Of a stretch of DNA of 36,652 bases, positions 7,923 through 18,661 are shown piece after piece; position 1 is the stretch's first letter; each line of letters opens with the position of its first letter. The DNA lies in NCBI GenBank assembly GCA_003142295.1, contig PLLV01000112.1, positions 15,305 to 51,956 on the forward strand, in the 5' to 3' direction. Under the pieces are notes generated by a model, which was not told where the DNA came from, made no database searches, and saw only the letters and a list, made by a program, of their open reading frames with translations. This DNA comes from Syntrophaceae bacterium (GTDB lineage: Bacteria; Desulfobacterota; Syntrophia; Syntrophales; UBA2185). The position numbers and the translations under genes were made by a program.

Positions 7923-10505
7923 ATGGAGAAAAAGTACAAGCCCCGGGAACTTGAAAAGAAATGGCAGCAAATCTGGGAAGACAGGGGCATTTTCAAGGTA
8001 ACAGAGGATCCTGACAAGGAAAAATACTACCTTCTGGAGATGTTTCCGTATCCGTCCGGGAAAATCCATATGGGCCATGTAAGGAACTACACTATCGGCG
8101 ATGTAGTGGCGCGTTACAAGCGGATGAACGGATACAACGTCCTGCATCCTATGGGCTGGGATTCCTTCGGCATGCCTGCGGAAAACGCCGCCATCGACAA
8201 TAAAATTCACCCGGCAACATGGACAAATGAAAACATCGCCTATATGAAAAAACAGCTCAAGGAGATGGGATTCAGCTATGACTGGGACAGGGAGCTTTCC
8301 ACGTGCGAGCCGGAATACTACCGCTGGGAACAACTGTTTTTTCTCTTGATGTACGAAAAAGGGCTGGCCTACAAAAAAAGTTCCATCGTGAACTGGTGCC
8401 CGGACTGTAAAACGGTACTGGCAAATGAACAGGTGGAGGCCGGTCTGTGCTGGAGATGCTCTAAAGAGGTGGAGGAGAAATATCTCGACCAGTGGTTTTT
8501 CCGCATCACTGATTACGTTGAAGAGCTCCTCGATTATTGTGACAGACTTCCCGGATGGCCTGAACGGGTCATCACTATGCAGAAGAACTGGATAGGCAAG
8601 AGTTTCGGATGCGAGATACTCTTCCCCATGGCAGAGGGGAATGAAGTGATCAAAGTCTTTACGACACGGCAGGACACCGTATACGGGGCCACATTCATGC
8701 TTGTTGCCGCCGAACTCCCCCTCGTCATGGAACTGGTAAAGGGGAAGCCGGTTGAGAAAGAAGTCCGAGAATTCGTTGACAAGGTCAAAAAGCAAGACAA
8801 GTTGATGAGGACTTCGGAATACTACGATAAGGAAGGCATATTCCTGGATGCCTACTGTATTAATCCCGTGACTAAGAAGAGGATGTCCATCTTCGCCGCA
8901 AACTTCGTTGTTGCGGAGTACGGAACAGGCTGTGTCATGGCAGTTCCAACGCATGACCAGCGTGACTTTGAATTCGCGAAGAGATATAATCTTCCCCTTG
9001 TTGTAGTGATACAACCGCACGACAAGTCTCTCAATGTCCTCACCATGACGGAAGCCTATGTAGACGAGGGCATGCTCATCAATTCGGGACAATTCAACGG
9101 CATGGAAAATATGAAGGCCCTCGATGCAATCGCGGAATATCTGGAATCCATAGGCCGGGGCAAGAAGACCATACAGTACCGCTTGAGAGACTGGGGCATT
9201 TCCCGGCAGCGCTACTGGGGGGCTCCCATTCCCATCATTTATTGCGATAAATGCGGCACTGTGCCGGTACCGGAAACTGACCTCCCAGTAGTTTTGCCCA
9301 GAGACGTGGAATTGACAGGAGGAGGTGGGTCACCGCTCGGGAAGTACAAGGCCTTCGCGGAAACGACATGCCCCAAGTGCGGCAATGCGGCGAAACGGGA
9401 AACTGATACTATGGACACGTTCGTAGAATCATCCTGGTATTTTGACCGTTTCTGCTCCCCCCAGTGCGCGGAAAAACCCGGCCTTGACCGTCAAAAGGTC
9501 CACTACTGGATGCCGGTGGATCAGTATATCGGCGGGATTGAACACGCCATCCTCCATCTCCTCTATTCGCGGTTCTATACGAAGATGCTGAGAGACTTTG
9601 GTGTTCTTGACTTTGACGAGCCCTTCACCAACCTCCTGACCCAGGGCATGGTCTGCAAGGAAACGGAACATTGCAAGGAGCACGGTTATCTATTTCCCGA
9701 GGAGGTGAAGGACGATAAATGCACACAGTGCGAGACCGCGGTCACTATCGGCAAATCGGAAAAGATGTCCAAATCCTTGAAGAACGTCGTCGACCCCGAT
9801 TACCTGATCAAGCAATACGGCGCCGATACGGCAAGGATGTTCTGCCTTTTTGCGGCGCCCCCGGAGAAGGACCTCGAGTGGAGTGATCAGGGGGTCGAGG
9901 GATCGTTCCGTTTTCTCAACAGGGCATGGCGGATTGTCATGGACTACCTGGATGACATCGAGGCTGTTAAGTCCGCAGGCGGAGGTAAGACACTTGAAGG
10001 CGAACTGAAAAACCTGAGGAGAAAAACCCACCAGACCATCAGGAAAGTGACTCGTGATATCGAGGACCGCTTTCATTTTAATACGGCCATAAGCGCCGTC
10101 ATGGAACTCGTCAATGCCCTGTACCTGATTGAGAGGCCGGCAAAGGAAGATAAAATCGCGCTCTCTGTCATTAGAGAGACCATCGAGACGATAATAATAT
10201 TGCTGGCGCCCATTGTTCCTCACATTACTGCGGAGCTCTGGAAGGCATTAGGGTATGAGGACAGTCTGGCTGACGTTCCCTGGCCGGTGTATGACCACGA
10301 GGTTGCCGCAGAAGAGGAGATAACCATAGTCATTCAGGTAAACGGCAAGGTAAGGAGCAGGATGGTCGTCCCCGTAGATGAGGACGGCGAGAAGATCAAG
10401 GCCCTCGCTCTCAATGATGAGAAGATTATCAGTTTCATCTCTGGCAAGAAGGTAGTGAGAGAAATATATGTCCCCAAGAAGCTCGTCAATATCGTCGTTC
10501 AGTGA
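7923..10505 (+). CDS. leuS: Leucyl-tRNA synthetase
   Basis: 860 residues. Class I synthetase with editing domain. The HIGH motif is HMGH at residues 49-52 (after YPSGKI), and KMSKS is at 614-618. A CP1 editing insertion lies between, with zinc-ribbon-like cysteine pairs WCPDCKTVL / CWRC and CDKCG / CPKCG. The C-terminal anticodon-binding and tail domains end in [10 protein letters not shown]-type sequence. ATG 7923 is preceded by TTGGAGG. Its last 38 bp overlap the lptE start, so lptE is translationally coupled. Confidence 0.97.
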   Translation: MEKKYKPRELEKKWQQIWEDRGIFKVTEDPDKEKYYLLEMFPYPSGKIHMGHVRNYTIGDVVARYKRMNGYNVLHPMGWDSFGMPAENAAIDNKIHPATWTNENIAYMKKQLKEMGFSYDWDRELSTCEPEYYRWEQLFFLLMYEKGLAYKKSSIVNWCPDCKTVLANEQVEAGLCWRCSKEVEEKYLDQWFFRITDYVEELLDYCDRLPGWPERVITMQKNWIGKSFGCEILFPMAEGNEVIKVFTTRQDTVYGATFMLVAAELPLVMELVKGKPVEKEVREFVDKVKKQDKLMRTSEYYDKEGIFLDAYCINPVTKKRMSIFAANFVVAEYGTGCVMAVPTHDQRDFEFAKRYNLPLVVVIQPHDKSLNVLTMTEAYVDEGMLINSGQFNGMENMKALDAIAEYLESIGRGKKTIQYRLRDWGISRQRYWGAPIPIIYCDKCGTVPVPETDLPVVLPRDVELTGGGGSPLGKYKAFAETTCPKCGNAAKRETDTMDTFVESSWYFDRFCSPQCAEKPGLDRQKVHYWMPVDQYIGGIEHAILHLLYSRFYTKMLRDFGVLDFDEPFTNLLTQGMVCKETEHCKEHGYLFPEEVKDDKCTQCETAVTIGKSEKMSKSLKNVVDPDYLIKQYGADTARMFCLFAAPPEKDLEWSDQGVEGSFRFLNRAWRIVMDYLDDIEAVKSAGGGKTLEGELKNLRRKTHQTIRKVTRDIEDRFHFNTAISAVMELVNALYLIERPAKEDKIALSVIRETIETIIILLAPIVPHITAELWKALGYEDSLADVPWPVYDHEVAAEEEITIVIQVNGKVRSRMVVPVDEDGEKIKALALNDEKIISFISGKKVVREIYVPKKLVNIVVQ

Positions 10506-11067
10506 CAAACGAATAGAAGTTATTTCCCGCGCGGGACGTCTATTGCTTCGTCTCCGTGGAATAACGGTTGTTGCGGTTTTTCTGTCAGTCTTTCTCGTCG
10601 CAGGCTGCGGTTACCGCTTCAGCCCCGGCGGAGAATATATCGACAAAAAAATACGGACGGTATTCATCGACAACTTTGCCAACAAGACCAGTGAGGCCAA
10701 TGTCGAAAATACCATCAGGAATTCGTTTATCGATCAATTTATCATAGGAGGTAGGTTCGCGCTGGTCGACCGGCGCGAAAAGGCGGATGCCGTCTTCAAG
10801 GGTAGTGTGAACAGCATCGTAACCTCCCCTCTCTCTTACCAGAGGACAGGCCTGGCGTCAGGAGAACGCCTGACGGTCGCTATGGAACTTGTCTTTGAAG
10901 AACAGGACACCCACAAGATTATCTGGAATGACAAGAATTTCGCGTCAATCCAGGACTACACCTTTGCCGATCTGAATACCAGGGATACGAACCGGGGTAA
11001 TGCCCTCATCAAGCTGTCGAATGATTCAGCCGAGAAGGCATACCGGTTAATGATGTCAGGCTTTTGA
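10468..11067 (+). CDS. lptE: LPS-assembly lipoprotein LptE
   Basis: 199 residues from ATG 10468, inside the end of leuS. An alternative TTG start at 10543 would give a more compact signal peptide. A hydrophobic stretch (about residues 32-45) ends at the lipobox LVAGC with Cys47 as the lipidation site, followed by GYRFSPGG, a typical LptE opening, and the LptE/RlpB-like motif [16 protein letters not shown]. LptE plugs LptD and helps insert lipopolysaccharide in the outer membrane. leuS-lptE order is widespread. It shows that the host makes an LPS-type outer membrane. Confidence 0.88.
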   Translation: MSPRSSSISSFSDKRIEVISRAGRLLLRLRGITVVAVFLSVFLVAGCGYRFSPGGEYIDKKIRTVFIDNFANKTSEANVENTIRNSFIDQFIIGGRFALVDRREKADAVFKGSVNSIVTSPLSYQRTGLASGERLTVAMELVFEEQDTHKIIWNDKNFASIQDYTFADLNTRDTNRGNALIKLSNDSAEKAYRLMMSGF

Positions 11068-11100
11068 CAGGGATTGTTCTGAAAGAAGAATGTAAGGAAA

Positions 11101-11367
11101 TTACCCCCTAAGGGCGTTTACCTTTTTGGTTAACCTCGATATCTTTCGCGAAGCCGTCTTTTTATGAAATACGCCCTTGGAAGCTGCCTTGGCGATGGCA
11201 GGTGCGGCAGCGGCAAGAGCAGTTTCCGAACCCTTCTTATCTTTTGTTTCAGCGGCTGTTATTACAGATTTTATTTGCGTCTTTACGCTGGATTTTACCG
11301 ACGTGTTTCTCATGCGTCTCTTCTCGTTCTGCCTGCTTCTTTTTTCCGCGGATTTATGTATGGCCAA
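11101..11367 (-). CDS. rpsT: 30S ribosomal protein bS20
   Basis: 88 residues, very basic, starting MAIHKSAEKRSRQNEKRR and rich in Lys/Ala, normal for bS20, which binds 16S rRNA early in 30S assembly. It is convergent with lptE (33 bp gap) and reads toward it. GGAGGAGAG lies just upstream of its ATG (11365-11367). A consensus-like promoter is at 11413-11441. Confidence 0.97.
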   Translation of the reverse strand: MAIHKSAEKRSRQNEKRRMRNTSVKSSVKTQIKSVITAAETKDKKGSETALAAAAPAIAKAASKGVFHKKTASRKISRLTKKVNALRG

Positions 11368-11412
11368 AAACTCTCCTCCTTTGATTGTTGTTAGTCTGGC
11401 TGTATGCGAGAA

Positions 11413-11441
11413 TTCTTAGCTGAAATCCCGGCACCTGTCAA
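11413..11441 (-). promoter_or_regulatory. Promoter of rpsT
   Basis: On the minus strand TTGACA (11436-11441) is followed after exactly 17 bp by TAAGAA (11413-11418). This gives a leader of about 40 nt before the rpsT ATG. Confidence 0.5.
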
Positions 11442-11482
11442 GTCCAAAGTGGTTATGAACACCTTTCCTGTTTCTAATGTGG

Positions 11483-11512
11483 TTGACTTTTTCCCCCCGC
11501 CGCCCATAAGAT
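11483..11512 (+). promoter_or_regulatory. Promoter of the acyl-CoA synthetase gene
   Basis: TTGACT (11483-11488), 18 bp spacer, TAAGAT (11507-11512). The -10 lies in the loop of a small dyad (CGCCC 11501-11505 / GGGCG 11516-11520). The gene then has a strong AAAGGAGG ribosome binding site. Confidence 0.5.
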
Positions 11513-11589
11513 AGCGGGCGAATAATTCTCTTTTACCGTGCAGAAAGGACAATGGTGGTCATATATAAAGACTTACGAAAGGAGGCCAC

Positions 11590-13722
11590 ATGGGAACCGA
11601 AGTGACAAGAATTCTATCTGAGGCAAAGCGGCAGGGGCGGGCTGTACTTACGGAGATAGAAAGCAAGGAAGTGCTGAAGGCTTACGGCATCCCGGTCAGA
11701 ACGGGTCAGGTGGCGACCGATCCAGAATCAGCGGCGGAGATAGCCGGCAAGTTAGGATACCCTGTCGTGATGAAGATCGTCTCCCCTGATATCCCGCACA
11801 AGTCTGATGTGGGGGGAGTGAGGGTTAATCTTGGTTCACCGGAAGCCGTTCGGTCCGCATTCATCGATATCGTGAGGAAAGCGAGACTGGAGAAGCCGAA
11901 GGCGGACATACAGGGGCTGCTGATCTATCAGATGGTGCCCGAAGGAGTCGAACTGGTCATAGGCGCTACCTTCAGCCGCCAGTTTGGTCATGCTGTGATG
12001 TTCGGCCTGGGAGGGATTCTTGTCGAGGCTGCGATGGATGTAGTCTTCAGACTGGTTCCCTTGACACGGGAAGATTCCCTCCGCATGATTCAGGAGATCA
12101 GAGGCAGAAAAATCCTTGGCAATTTCCGCGGGAAACCGGCGGCAAACGTTAATGCCGTAGCTGACATCATAGAGAAGCTCTCGGCCCTTGTCACCGATCA
12201 CCCGGAGATCCTTGAGGTTGACATGAACCCTGTCATCGCATCCGCAGCGGGCGCCATCGTTGTTGATGCCCGCATGGCCCTTGGCGAACCGAAGAAGATA
12301 GCCGATACGATATACTCTTCGGAAGAAATCGTTACAGGCATGAAGAGGATATTTTCGCCGGCGGGGATTGCCATCATTGGAGCGTCCGGCGATCCGTCAA
12401 AACTGGGATACTCAACAGTAAAGAATATCATTGATGGTGGCTACAAGGGAAAGATTTATCCCATAAATCCCAAAGCGGATGAGATACTGGGACTGAAATG
12501 CTACAGGAGCGTCCATGAGATTCCCGGCAAGGTTGATGTCGCTGTGATCGTGATCCCGGCGAAGAATGTGGCAGATGCAGTCACGGCTCTGGGGGAAAAG
12601 GGGGTGGCCGGAGCCATCGTGATCTCCTCGGGGTTTGCCGAGATCGGCAATGACGACCTCCAGAGGGAACTCGTTGCGACAGCGACGAAGAGCAGGGTTC
12701 GCATCCTGGGACCAAATATTTTCGGTTTATATTATACTCCGGCGAATCTCTGCGCGACTTTCTGCACGCCCTATACAGAGAAAGGGCCAACGGCCCTATC
12801 ATGTCAGAGTGGAGGTGTGGGCATGGCCATTATCGGCTACAGCCGCTCTAACAGGATGGGTGTCTCGGCCATTGTTGGTGTGGGAAACAAGTGCGACGTG
12901 GATGAAGATGATCTGATCGAGTTCTTCGGCCAGGACCAGAATACGAAGGTGATTGCCATGCATGTGGAAGACATAAAGGACGGTGTCGCCTTTGTAAGGG
13001 CAGCCGGGAAGATAAGCCGGCAGAAGCCCATCATTGCACTCAAGGCCGGCGCCACCGCTTTAGGAGAAAGGGCCGCCTTCTCCCACACGGGAGCTCTGGC
13101 GGGAGACGATAGGATCTACAGCGCTGCCTTCGCAAAAGCGGGGATCGTCAGGGTTTCCAATCTGGAAGACCTTCTGGATTGCGCCAGGAGCTTGGGAAAA
13201 ATGCCGGCCCCAAAGGGGGAAAACGTGTTGATCGTTACGGGCGCCGGAGGTTTGGGAGTCCTCCTGGCAGATGCGTGCAGCAAGCATCAACTTGAGCTCA
13301 TGCAATTGGAAAAAGACCTGGATCAGGCCTTCAGAAAATTCATTCCGCCCTTCGGCGCCACAGGAAACCCCGTGGATATCACGGGTGGCGAGCCGCCGGA
13401 AACGTATGAAGCCACGATCCGGCTCGCCCTTGAAGACGACCGCATCGATGCCCTGATCCTCGGCTACTGGCATACCCTGATTACGCCGCCCATGGCCTTT
13501 GCCGAAACCGTGATTAGAGCGAAGAAGGCTGCCGAGTCGGTGAAAGCGCCGAAACCGATTGTAGCATCCCTGTCGGGTGATGTCGAGGTGGAGCGTGCTG
13601 CCTCCCTTCTGGAAACACACGGCGTCCCTGCTTTTGCATATTCGTCGGAAAAAGCCGTAGTGGTGCTCGGCGCCCTTTACCGATGGGCCAGGATGGCAGG
13701 CAGGATCAGGCCCCGCTCGTAG
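11590..13722 (+). CDS. ADP-forming acyl-CoA synthetase (acetate-CoA ligase family), single chain
   Basis: 710 residues. Enzymes of this family convert acyl-CoA + ADP + Pi to acid + CoA + ATP, conserving energy by substrate-level phosphorylation. Order here: ATP-grasp (beta-type) domain about 10-235, CoA-binding Rossmann domain about 250-350 (IAIIGASGDPSKLGYS), then succinyl-CoA-synthetase-like domains about 370-700. Both phospho-transfer histidines of the family appear present: His70 in IPHKSDVGG and His499 in FSHTGALAG. The beta domain precedes alpha, the reverse of many fused homologues. Substrate cannot be told from sequence (acetate, other short or aromatic acids). It has its own promoter and a strong terminator. 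Confidence 0.88.
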   Translation: MGTEVTRILSEAKRQGRAVLTEIESKEVLKAYGIPVRTGQVATDPESAAEIAGKLGYPVVMKIVSPDIPHKSDVGGVRVNLGSPEAVRSAFIDIVRKARLEKPKADIQGLLIYQMVPEGVELVIGATFSRQFGHAVMFGLGGILVEAAMDVVFRLVPLTREDSLRMIQEIRGRKILGNFRGKPAANVNAVADIIEKLSALVTDHPEILEVDMNPVIASAAGAIVVDARMALGEPKKIADTIYSSEEIVTGMKRIFSPAGIAIIGASGDPSKLGYSTVKNIIDGGYKGKIYPINPKADEILGLKCYRSVHEIPGKVDVAVIVIPAKNVADAVTALGEKGVAGAIVISSGFAEIGNDDLQRELVATATKSRVRILGPNIFGLYYTPANLCATFCTPYTEKGPTALSCQSGGVGMAIIGYSRSNRMGVSAIVGVGNKCDVDEDDLIEFFGQDQNTKVIAMHVEDIKDGVAFVRAAGKISRQKPIIALKAGATALGERAAFSHTGALAGDDRIYSAAFAKAGIVRVSNLEDLLDCARSLGKMPAPKGENVLIVTGAGGLGVLLADACSKHQLELMQLEKDLDQAFRKFIPPFGATGNPVDITGGEPPETYEATIRLALEDDRIDALILGYWHTLITPPMAFAETVIRAKKAAESVKAPKPIVASLSGDVEVERAASLLETHGVPAFAYSSEKAVVVLGALYRWARMAGRIRPRS

Positions 13723-13740
13723 CGAAGCAACAAAAACAAA

Positions 13741-13776
13741 AAAAGAGCGCTGCTCCTCAATGGACAGCGCTCTTTT
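13741..13776. terminator. Bidirectional terminator between the acyl-CoA synthetase gene and fdhI
   Basis: A perfect 12-bp stem, AAAAGAGCGCTG (13741-13752) with CAGCGCTCTTTT (13765-13776), around a 12-nt loop. A/T runs on both sides make it a rho-independent terminator usable in both directions, fitting the two convergent genes. Confidence 0.9.
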
Positions 13777-13800
13777 GCTACATGCTAAATATGTCGAATG

Positions 13801-14457
13801 TCAATGTGCCTTCTTTTCCTCGCCGGAGACCACGAGCGTCCCTTCCTCTTCCATCTCCTTCAACCACTTGGGATGCTGCTTCTTGAGCCAGGCCCTTGTA
13901 ACCCAGCCTGTGAACATTGCCGGTGCGGAACCGGGAGAGCCAATGGTCCCAAGATAAAGATGTACAAAGAAGAACGCGGAGATCACCACGAACCCGAGGG
14001 CATGAAAGGTAAACAGCCACCTTACAAACCATGAAGGAAACATCAGCGGGAACCACATGATAAGCCCCGTAATGACCATGACCAAACCGAAGATGGCCAC
14101 AGCCAGAAAGAACATCTTCTGCCCCGGATTGTATTTCCCCACCTCAGGGACTGCATCAACGTGCCACAGGTAGCCCCCGGCAACTTTTATCCACTCCAGA
14201 TCTTCCGGCATGGAAAAAACGCCGGCTTCATGCCACCACATCTTAATGGCCAAAAGAAGGGCCAAGCCGAAGAGGAGACCTGTAAAGTTGTGCAGATACT
14301 TCGTAACCGTAAGTCCACCCATAAGATTCGCGATAGAGTTGAGTGAATGAAACATCATGGCCAGTCCCGTGAGGCACAGGAACAGGCAGGAAAGCGCCAG
14401 AGTCCAGTGAACTAACCTCTCATACCAATCTGTAGCCTGAATTAACCCTTTCTTCAT
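13801..14457 (-). CDS. fdhI: Formate dehydrogenase cytochrome b (gamma) subunit
   Basis: 218 residues. Integral membrane di-heme cytochrome b556-type subunit that passes electrons between the Fe-S subunit and the quinone pool. Four hydrophobic segments are visible (about 17-37, 52-72, 110-135, 145-170), with membrane-associated histidines in RLVHWTLAL, KYLHNFTG and TFHALGF / FFVHLYLG, suitable as heme ligands. It is the last gene of fdhA-fdhB-fdhI and starts 2 bp after fdhB. Its presence means the enzyme is membrane-anchored and can exchange electrons with menaquinone. Confidence 0.9.
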   Translation of the reverse strand: MKKGLIQATDWYERLVHWTLALSCLFLCLTGLAMMFHSLNSIANLMGGLTVTKYLHNFTGLLFGLALLLAIKMWWHEAGVFSMPEDLEWIKVAGGYLWHVDAVPEVGKYNPGQKMFFLAVAIFGLVMVITGLIMWFPLMFPSWFVRWLFTFHALGFVVISAFFFVHLYLGTIGSPGSAPAMFTGWVTRAWLKKQHPKWLKEMEEEGTLVVSGEEKKAH

Positions 14458-14459
14458 GA

Positions 14460-15254
14460 TTATTCACCCCCTTCCATTTTGCTCGCACCATTTTCATCCG
14501 GAGTCTTAGGCCCGTGGATGATATAATGCAGGAACGATCCCGCCAGAACGCCTCCTGCCGCAAGCAGGCTGAGCGGTTTTAGCACGTCTTTCCACAACAC
14601 GATAGAGAGTGGCACAGAAGGATTAGTCGGAAGAGCAGAGTATACAGCCGGCTTTTCCTGAAGCACATATACGAGATGTGTGCCATTTACGAACTTATCG
14701 CCGTATACCTCGGCATCGCCACCGAGGTCTTTCGCTCTCTTGTAGGCCGCCTTCAGCAGCTTCTCCTTATCTCCCCAGAGAAGCGCTCCCGTGGGACAGG
14801 CCTTGGCGCAGGCAGGTTCCATATTATTGCCGATCCTGCTTTCACACATGTCGCACTTATATACCTTGTCCGTCTTGTCGTCGTATTTCGGGATATCAAA
14901 GGGACAGGCTGTGACGCATTCCTTGCAGGCAATGCATATTGCCCGATTCAGACCGACAGTCTTCATGTCCGTATAGTAAAGGGCCCCTGACGGGCATACC
15001 TTCACACATGCTGCATCTGTACAGTGCATGCAGGCGTGATGCCGGAAAAACCACTTGACTCCCGTTTTGGGATCATCCATTTCCTGAAATCTCATTACCA
15101 GGTAGGTATTCGGCTGGAGATCAGGGGGATTCTGATAGGTTCCCGTATTCCTCGTTTGCTTTGCCGACAGTTGATTCCACTGTTTGCAGGCCAGTTGGCA
15201 ACTGCGGCAACCGGTACATTTTGATGTATCAAAGAGTTTAATTTTCTCTGTCAT
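14460..15254 (-). CDS. fdhB: Formate dehydrogenase iron-sulfur (beta) subunit
   Basis: 264 residues. Four [4Fe-4S] clusters are expected: cysteine groups CTGCRSCQLACK (about 14-25), CMHCTDAACVKVCP, CIACKECVTACP and CDMC...CAKACP. A C-terminal hydrophobic segment (about 222-245) is the membrane anchor found in FdnH/FdoH-type subunits. It carries electrons from the selenocysteine subunit to cytochrome b. It is 5 bp from fdhA and 2 bp from fdhI. Confidence 0.93.
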   Translation of the reverse strand: MTEKIKLFDTSKCTGCRSCQLACKQWNQLSAKQTRNTGTYQNPPDLQPNTYLVMRFQEMDDPKTGVKWFFRHHACMHCTDAACVKVCPSGALYYTDMKTVGLNRAICIACKECVTACPFDIPKYDDKTDKVYKCDMCESRIGNNMEPACAKACPTGALLWGDKEKLLKAAYKRAKDLGGDAEVYGDKFVNGTHLVYVLQEKPAVYSALPTNPSVPLSIVLWKDVLKPLSLLAAGGVLAGSFLHYIIHGPKTPDENGASKMEGGE

Positions 15255-15259
15255 TTATC

Positions 15260-18200
15260 TCACCCCCTCTTCACGACATTAACCATGAAGGCCTTGCTCT
15301 CAGGTATCATGGTATTGGCATCACCAATCGTCGGTGTCAGCAGGTTGGCTGCATCACCATAAGTAAATACTTGTGGCTTCTTGTCCAGCTTTCCATACTT
15401 CTTTTTCGGTCTCGCCTGGGTGATCCAGCCAAAATGCCAGGGAATACCCACTTCATGAATAATGTTGCCATCGATATTGAAAGGTTTAAACCTCGGAGTG
15501 ACGATGGCCGTAGCCTCAACCTCGCCACGGGCAGATTTCACAATTACTTTCTCACCATTCTTAATGCCTCGTTCCTTGGCCAGTTCCACGCTCATCTCCA
15601 CGAACATGCCGGGCTGCATCTCCACGAGCCACGGGCACCATCTCGTCAGTACACCCGTCTGCCAGTGTTCGCTGACGCGGTACGTACTGCAAACGAAGGG
15701 GAAACGCGGGTCGCAGCCTGTAACACCGGAGTAAACATCCAGCTCGGAGCCGACTCCGGGTTTGTCAAAGCGGCGGATAGCTGGGTTGTGCTTCTGCGGA
15801 GAAAGGAGGTTCTTCTCCACGGGACACTCCAGAGGTTCATAATGCTCGGGGAAGGGACCGTCTACCAGACCCGGCCCATAGAGACTGGCCACGCCGTCAG
15901 GCTTCATGATGAAAGGTGGTCTTCCCGAACCGGGATCACCGACACCGTCAGGCACATCGCCAACCCACTTCTCTCCATTCCATGCGATAACGGGGCGTTT
16001 GGGATCCCAGGGTTTACCATTCAGATCCACGGAGGCGCCGTTATAAATTATCCTGCGATTGACAGGCCAGCTCCAGGCCCATTCGGGATACAGCCCAATA
16101 CCTGAGGGATCACTCTGCCCCCTGCGGGCGGCCATATTGCCTTTATCGGCATAGGAACCGCAGTAGATCCAGCTACCCGAAGAGGTAGAGCCGTCATCCT
16201 GGAGCCAGGCGAATGTGGGAACAGGCTCGCCCTTCTTGAACTCCTTGAAGTCGCCCTTCTTGGTGGGATTCTCGACCTTCTTGTCTGCAAGGAAGAAACC
16301 GTTGATCTCCTTGGCCACCATATGCGGGTCATAGTGGTAATGACCGTCGAGCGTCTTCTTGCCATAAGGCCAGGTAAGTTTCGTCAGGGCTTCCTTGTGC
16401 GGGCCGCCCTGTTTTTCGTAAAGTGCTTTGACCTTGAAATATAGCTCACTCATGATGTCGCCGTCGGGCTTGGCCACTCCTGGGGGTTCTACCGCCTTAT
16501 AGCGCCACTGCATCAACCGGCTGCTGTTGGCGAGGCTCCCTTCCTTCTCAATGGAAGAAGCGCATGGAAGCATGAAGACCTCTGTCTTAATCTTGGTCGG
16601 GTCCATACCCGGACCTCTCCAGAACGAGCCGGTCTCATTGTCAAAGAGATTGACATTCACCATCCAGTCCAGTTTCCCCAGGGCCTGTCTGACCTTATTC
16701 GCGTGGGCCCCGCTGCAGGCCGGGTTCATGCCCCAGGCAAAGAAGCCCGTAAACTTGCCCTTATACATCTGGTCGAAGAGTACGAGCCAGGAGTAATTAA
16801 CCCCATCATCAATCTTGGGCATCAAGGTATAGGCCTCTTCGAGGGTGGCATTTGTCCCGTACATCGACCTGAGGTAACTTGCTGAGTACTTCGGAAAATT
16901 TTTCCACCAGTTCAGGCTGTTCTTCTCCTTTGTAGTGGGCGTTCTTTTCTCGTTGAACTCCTTGAGAGTCTTCAAGGAAGCAGTGGGAGCCCCGATATAA
17001 CCCGGCCAGATGTGGAACAGCAGGCCGTGATCCGTGGAGCCCTGGACGTTGGACTCGCCCCGCATGGCTGCGACACCGCCGCCGGCGATACCCATATTGC
17101 CCAGAAGGAGCTGGATCAGGCACATGGTGCGGATTATCTGCGTTCCTACGGTATGCTGTGTCCAGCCCATGGCGTAAAGCTCAACACCGGCCTTGTCTGG
17201 CTTGCCCGTTGATGCATATTCTTTGTAGATTTCCAGAAGCTTCTCTTGAGGCGTCCCGCAGATCTTGGAAACGAGTTCAGGGGTATAACGGGAATAATGC
17301 TTTTTCAGAAGCTGTAACACGCAGTTGGGATCCTGAAGGCTCATATCCTTTTTGATTACCCCACCAGCGCCAGTCTGATAGGACCAGGTATCCTTGTTGT
17401 ACTTATTGCCTTCCAATCCTGAATATACGCCGTTATTGTCTCCTGGAAGTTTGAAGGCCGGATTAACCAGATAGGAGGCATTGGTGTAATTCTTCACATA
17501 TTCCGCGAAGTAAAGGTTGTTATCGATGATGTACTTGATCATACCGCCAAGAAAGGCGATATCAGTCCCCGATCGCAGGGGTGCATACACATGGGCCTTT
17601 GCCGAGGACTGGGTAAACCTCGGGTCCACACTGAGCACCCTTGCCCCTCTCTTGTCCATGGCCTCCTGTATCCACTTGAAGGAAACGGGGTGGTTGGAAG
17701 CAGGGTTGCTTCCCATGATCAGAATCACATCACTGTTCTTAAAATCAATCCAGTGGTTTGTCATTGCGCCGCGTCCGAACGACTCTGCCAGAGCCGGTAC
17801 AGTCGGGCTGTGTCAGATACGGGCCTGGTGTTCGATATAGACCAGACCCAACCCCCTCAAGAATTTCTGATATGTGTAACACTCTTCGAGATCCATGGCG
17901 GCGCTTCCTACAGAGGCGATACCTTCCGTCCGGTTTACGGTCTCGCCCTTGTCGTTCTTAAACTTGAAACTCGCGTCACGGCTCTTCTTGATATTTTCTG
18001 CAATCTTCTCCAGTGCCCATTCCAATTCCACTTCCTTCCATTCTGTGGCATTGGGCGCTCTGTAGAGAGGTTTCCCCAAACGGTTCTCGTTGACGGACAT
18101 CTGGTAGATGGATCCGCCCTTACTGCACAGAGAACCTTTGTTAATGGGGCTGTCGGGATCGCCTTCCGTGTTGATGACCTTACCCTCCCGTGTAGACACA

Positions 18201-18370
18201 ATGATGCTGCATCCGACGGAGCAGTAAGGACAGACCGTTGTGGTCTCTTTAGTATACTTGATCTTCAGTGGCTGGGCATGGGCGGATACGGGCTTCAGGC
18301 TTATACCGATTCCGCTCGTCGCCAGGACAGCGCCGGAGATCTTCAAGAAACCTCTTCTGCTAACATCCAT
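15260..18370 (-). CDS. fdhA: Formate dehydrogenase catalytic (alpha) subunit, selenocysteine-containing, Tat-exported
   Basis: One gene of 1037 codons read through an in-frame UGA at 17813-17815 (codon 186). The protein reads HQARI-U-HSPTVPALAESFGRGAMTNHW, the context in which FdnG/FdoG-type enzymes carry Sec (Sec shown as U; run split there). ATG 18368-18370 is chosen because it follows AAGGAG and opens with SRRGFLK, a twin-arginine signal, ending near AHA. Cys47, Cys50, Cys54 and a later CSKG hold the proximal [4Fe-4S]; then come molybdopterin-guanine-dinucleotide (Mo or W) binding domains. It oxidises formate, or reduces CO2, on the periplasmic side. Naive annotation would split it into two genes with the stop at 17813. 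No sel genes are in the window. Confidence 0.95.
17780..17815 (-). promoter_or_regulatory. Bacterial SECIS element with Sec UGA
   Basis: UGA is at 17813-17815 (minus). Starting 8 nt after it, CGACU (17800-17804) pairs with AGUCG (17780-17784), and an apical CC/GG stem encloses a GGCUCU loop at 17790-17795. The first loop G is 18 nt after UGA, similar in spacing and GG-containing loop to the E. coli fdhF SECIS as I recall it. SelB would bind here. Confidence 0.75.
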
Positions 18371-18584
18371 AAAAAGCTCCTTTCTGAGAATTACATTAGA
18401 AAATACTTTTCCGGTATATTTTCCTATTCTCCTTTCCAAACACGGGAGGCAGGACCGTTTCCAGTCATACCCATTGTCCGCCCTTCATGGAATAATCTTT
18501 AGAAGAAGCAGATCGGAGAAGCTTTCGCTCATAACAGGCAGGTCAGAATTTCTTGTATACACGTCCATGATTGTGTAATTGAGG

Positions 18585-18637
18585 ATAGAAAAACCGATCA
18601 GATGTGTCTGCCACGGCCTAAAAGGCGGGTTTTCTAT
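18585..18637. repeat. Interrupted inverted repeat at the fdhA promoter
   Basis: ATAGAAAAACC (18585-18595) is matched by GGTTTTCTAT (18628-18637) with one bulged base. The right arm covers the predicted fdhA -10. Two small hairpins lie between the arms (CAGATGTGTCTG 18599-18610; GCC-TAAAA-GGC 18616-18626). Confidence 0.45.
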
Positions 18638-18661
18638 ATACTCTATTCCTCACAATGTCAA
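18633..18661 (-). promoter_or_regulatory. Promoter of fdhABI
   Basis: On the minus strand TTGACA (18656-18661), 17 bp, TATAGA (18633-18638). It is the best sigma70 match upstream of fdhA. It overlaps the dyad at 18585-18637 and touches the tandem repeat at 18661. Confidence 0.5.

Noticed and set aside
7842-9092. Long minus-strand frame (416 codons) opposite leuS
   Set aside because: It is the antisense shadow of LeuS, with low-complexity His/Phe/Leu content and no family signature.
17813-18439. A separate 208-residue truncated formate dehydrogenase
   Set aside because: The stop is the Sec UGA; the next frame continues without a break into the catalytic subunit, and the better start is 18370.
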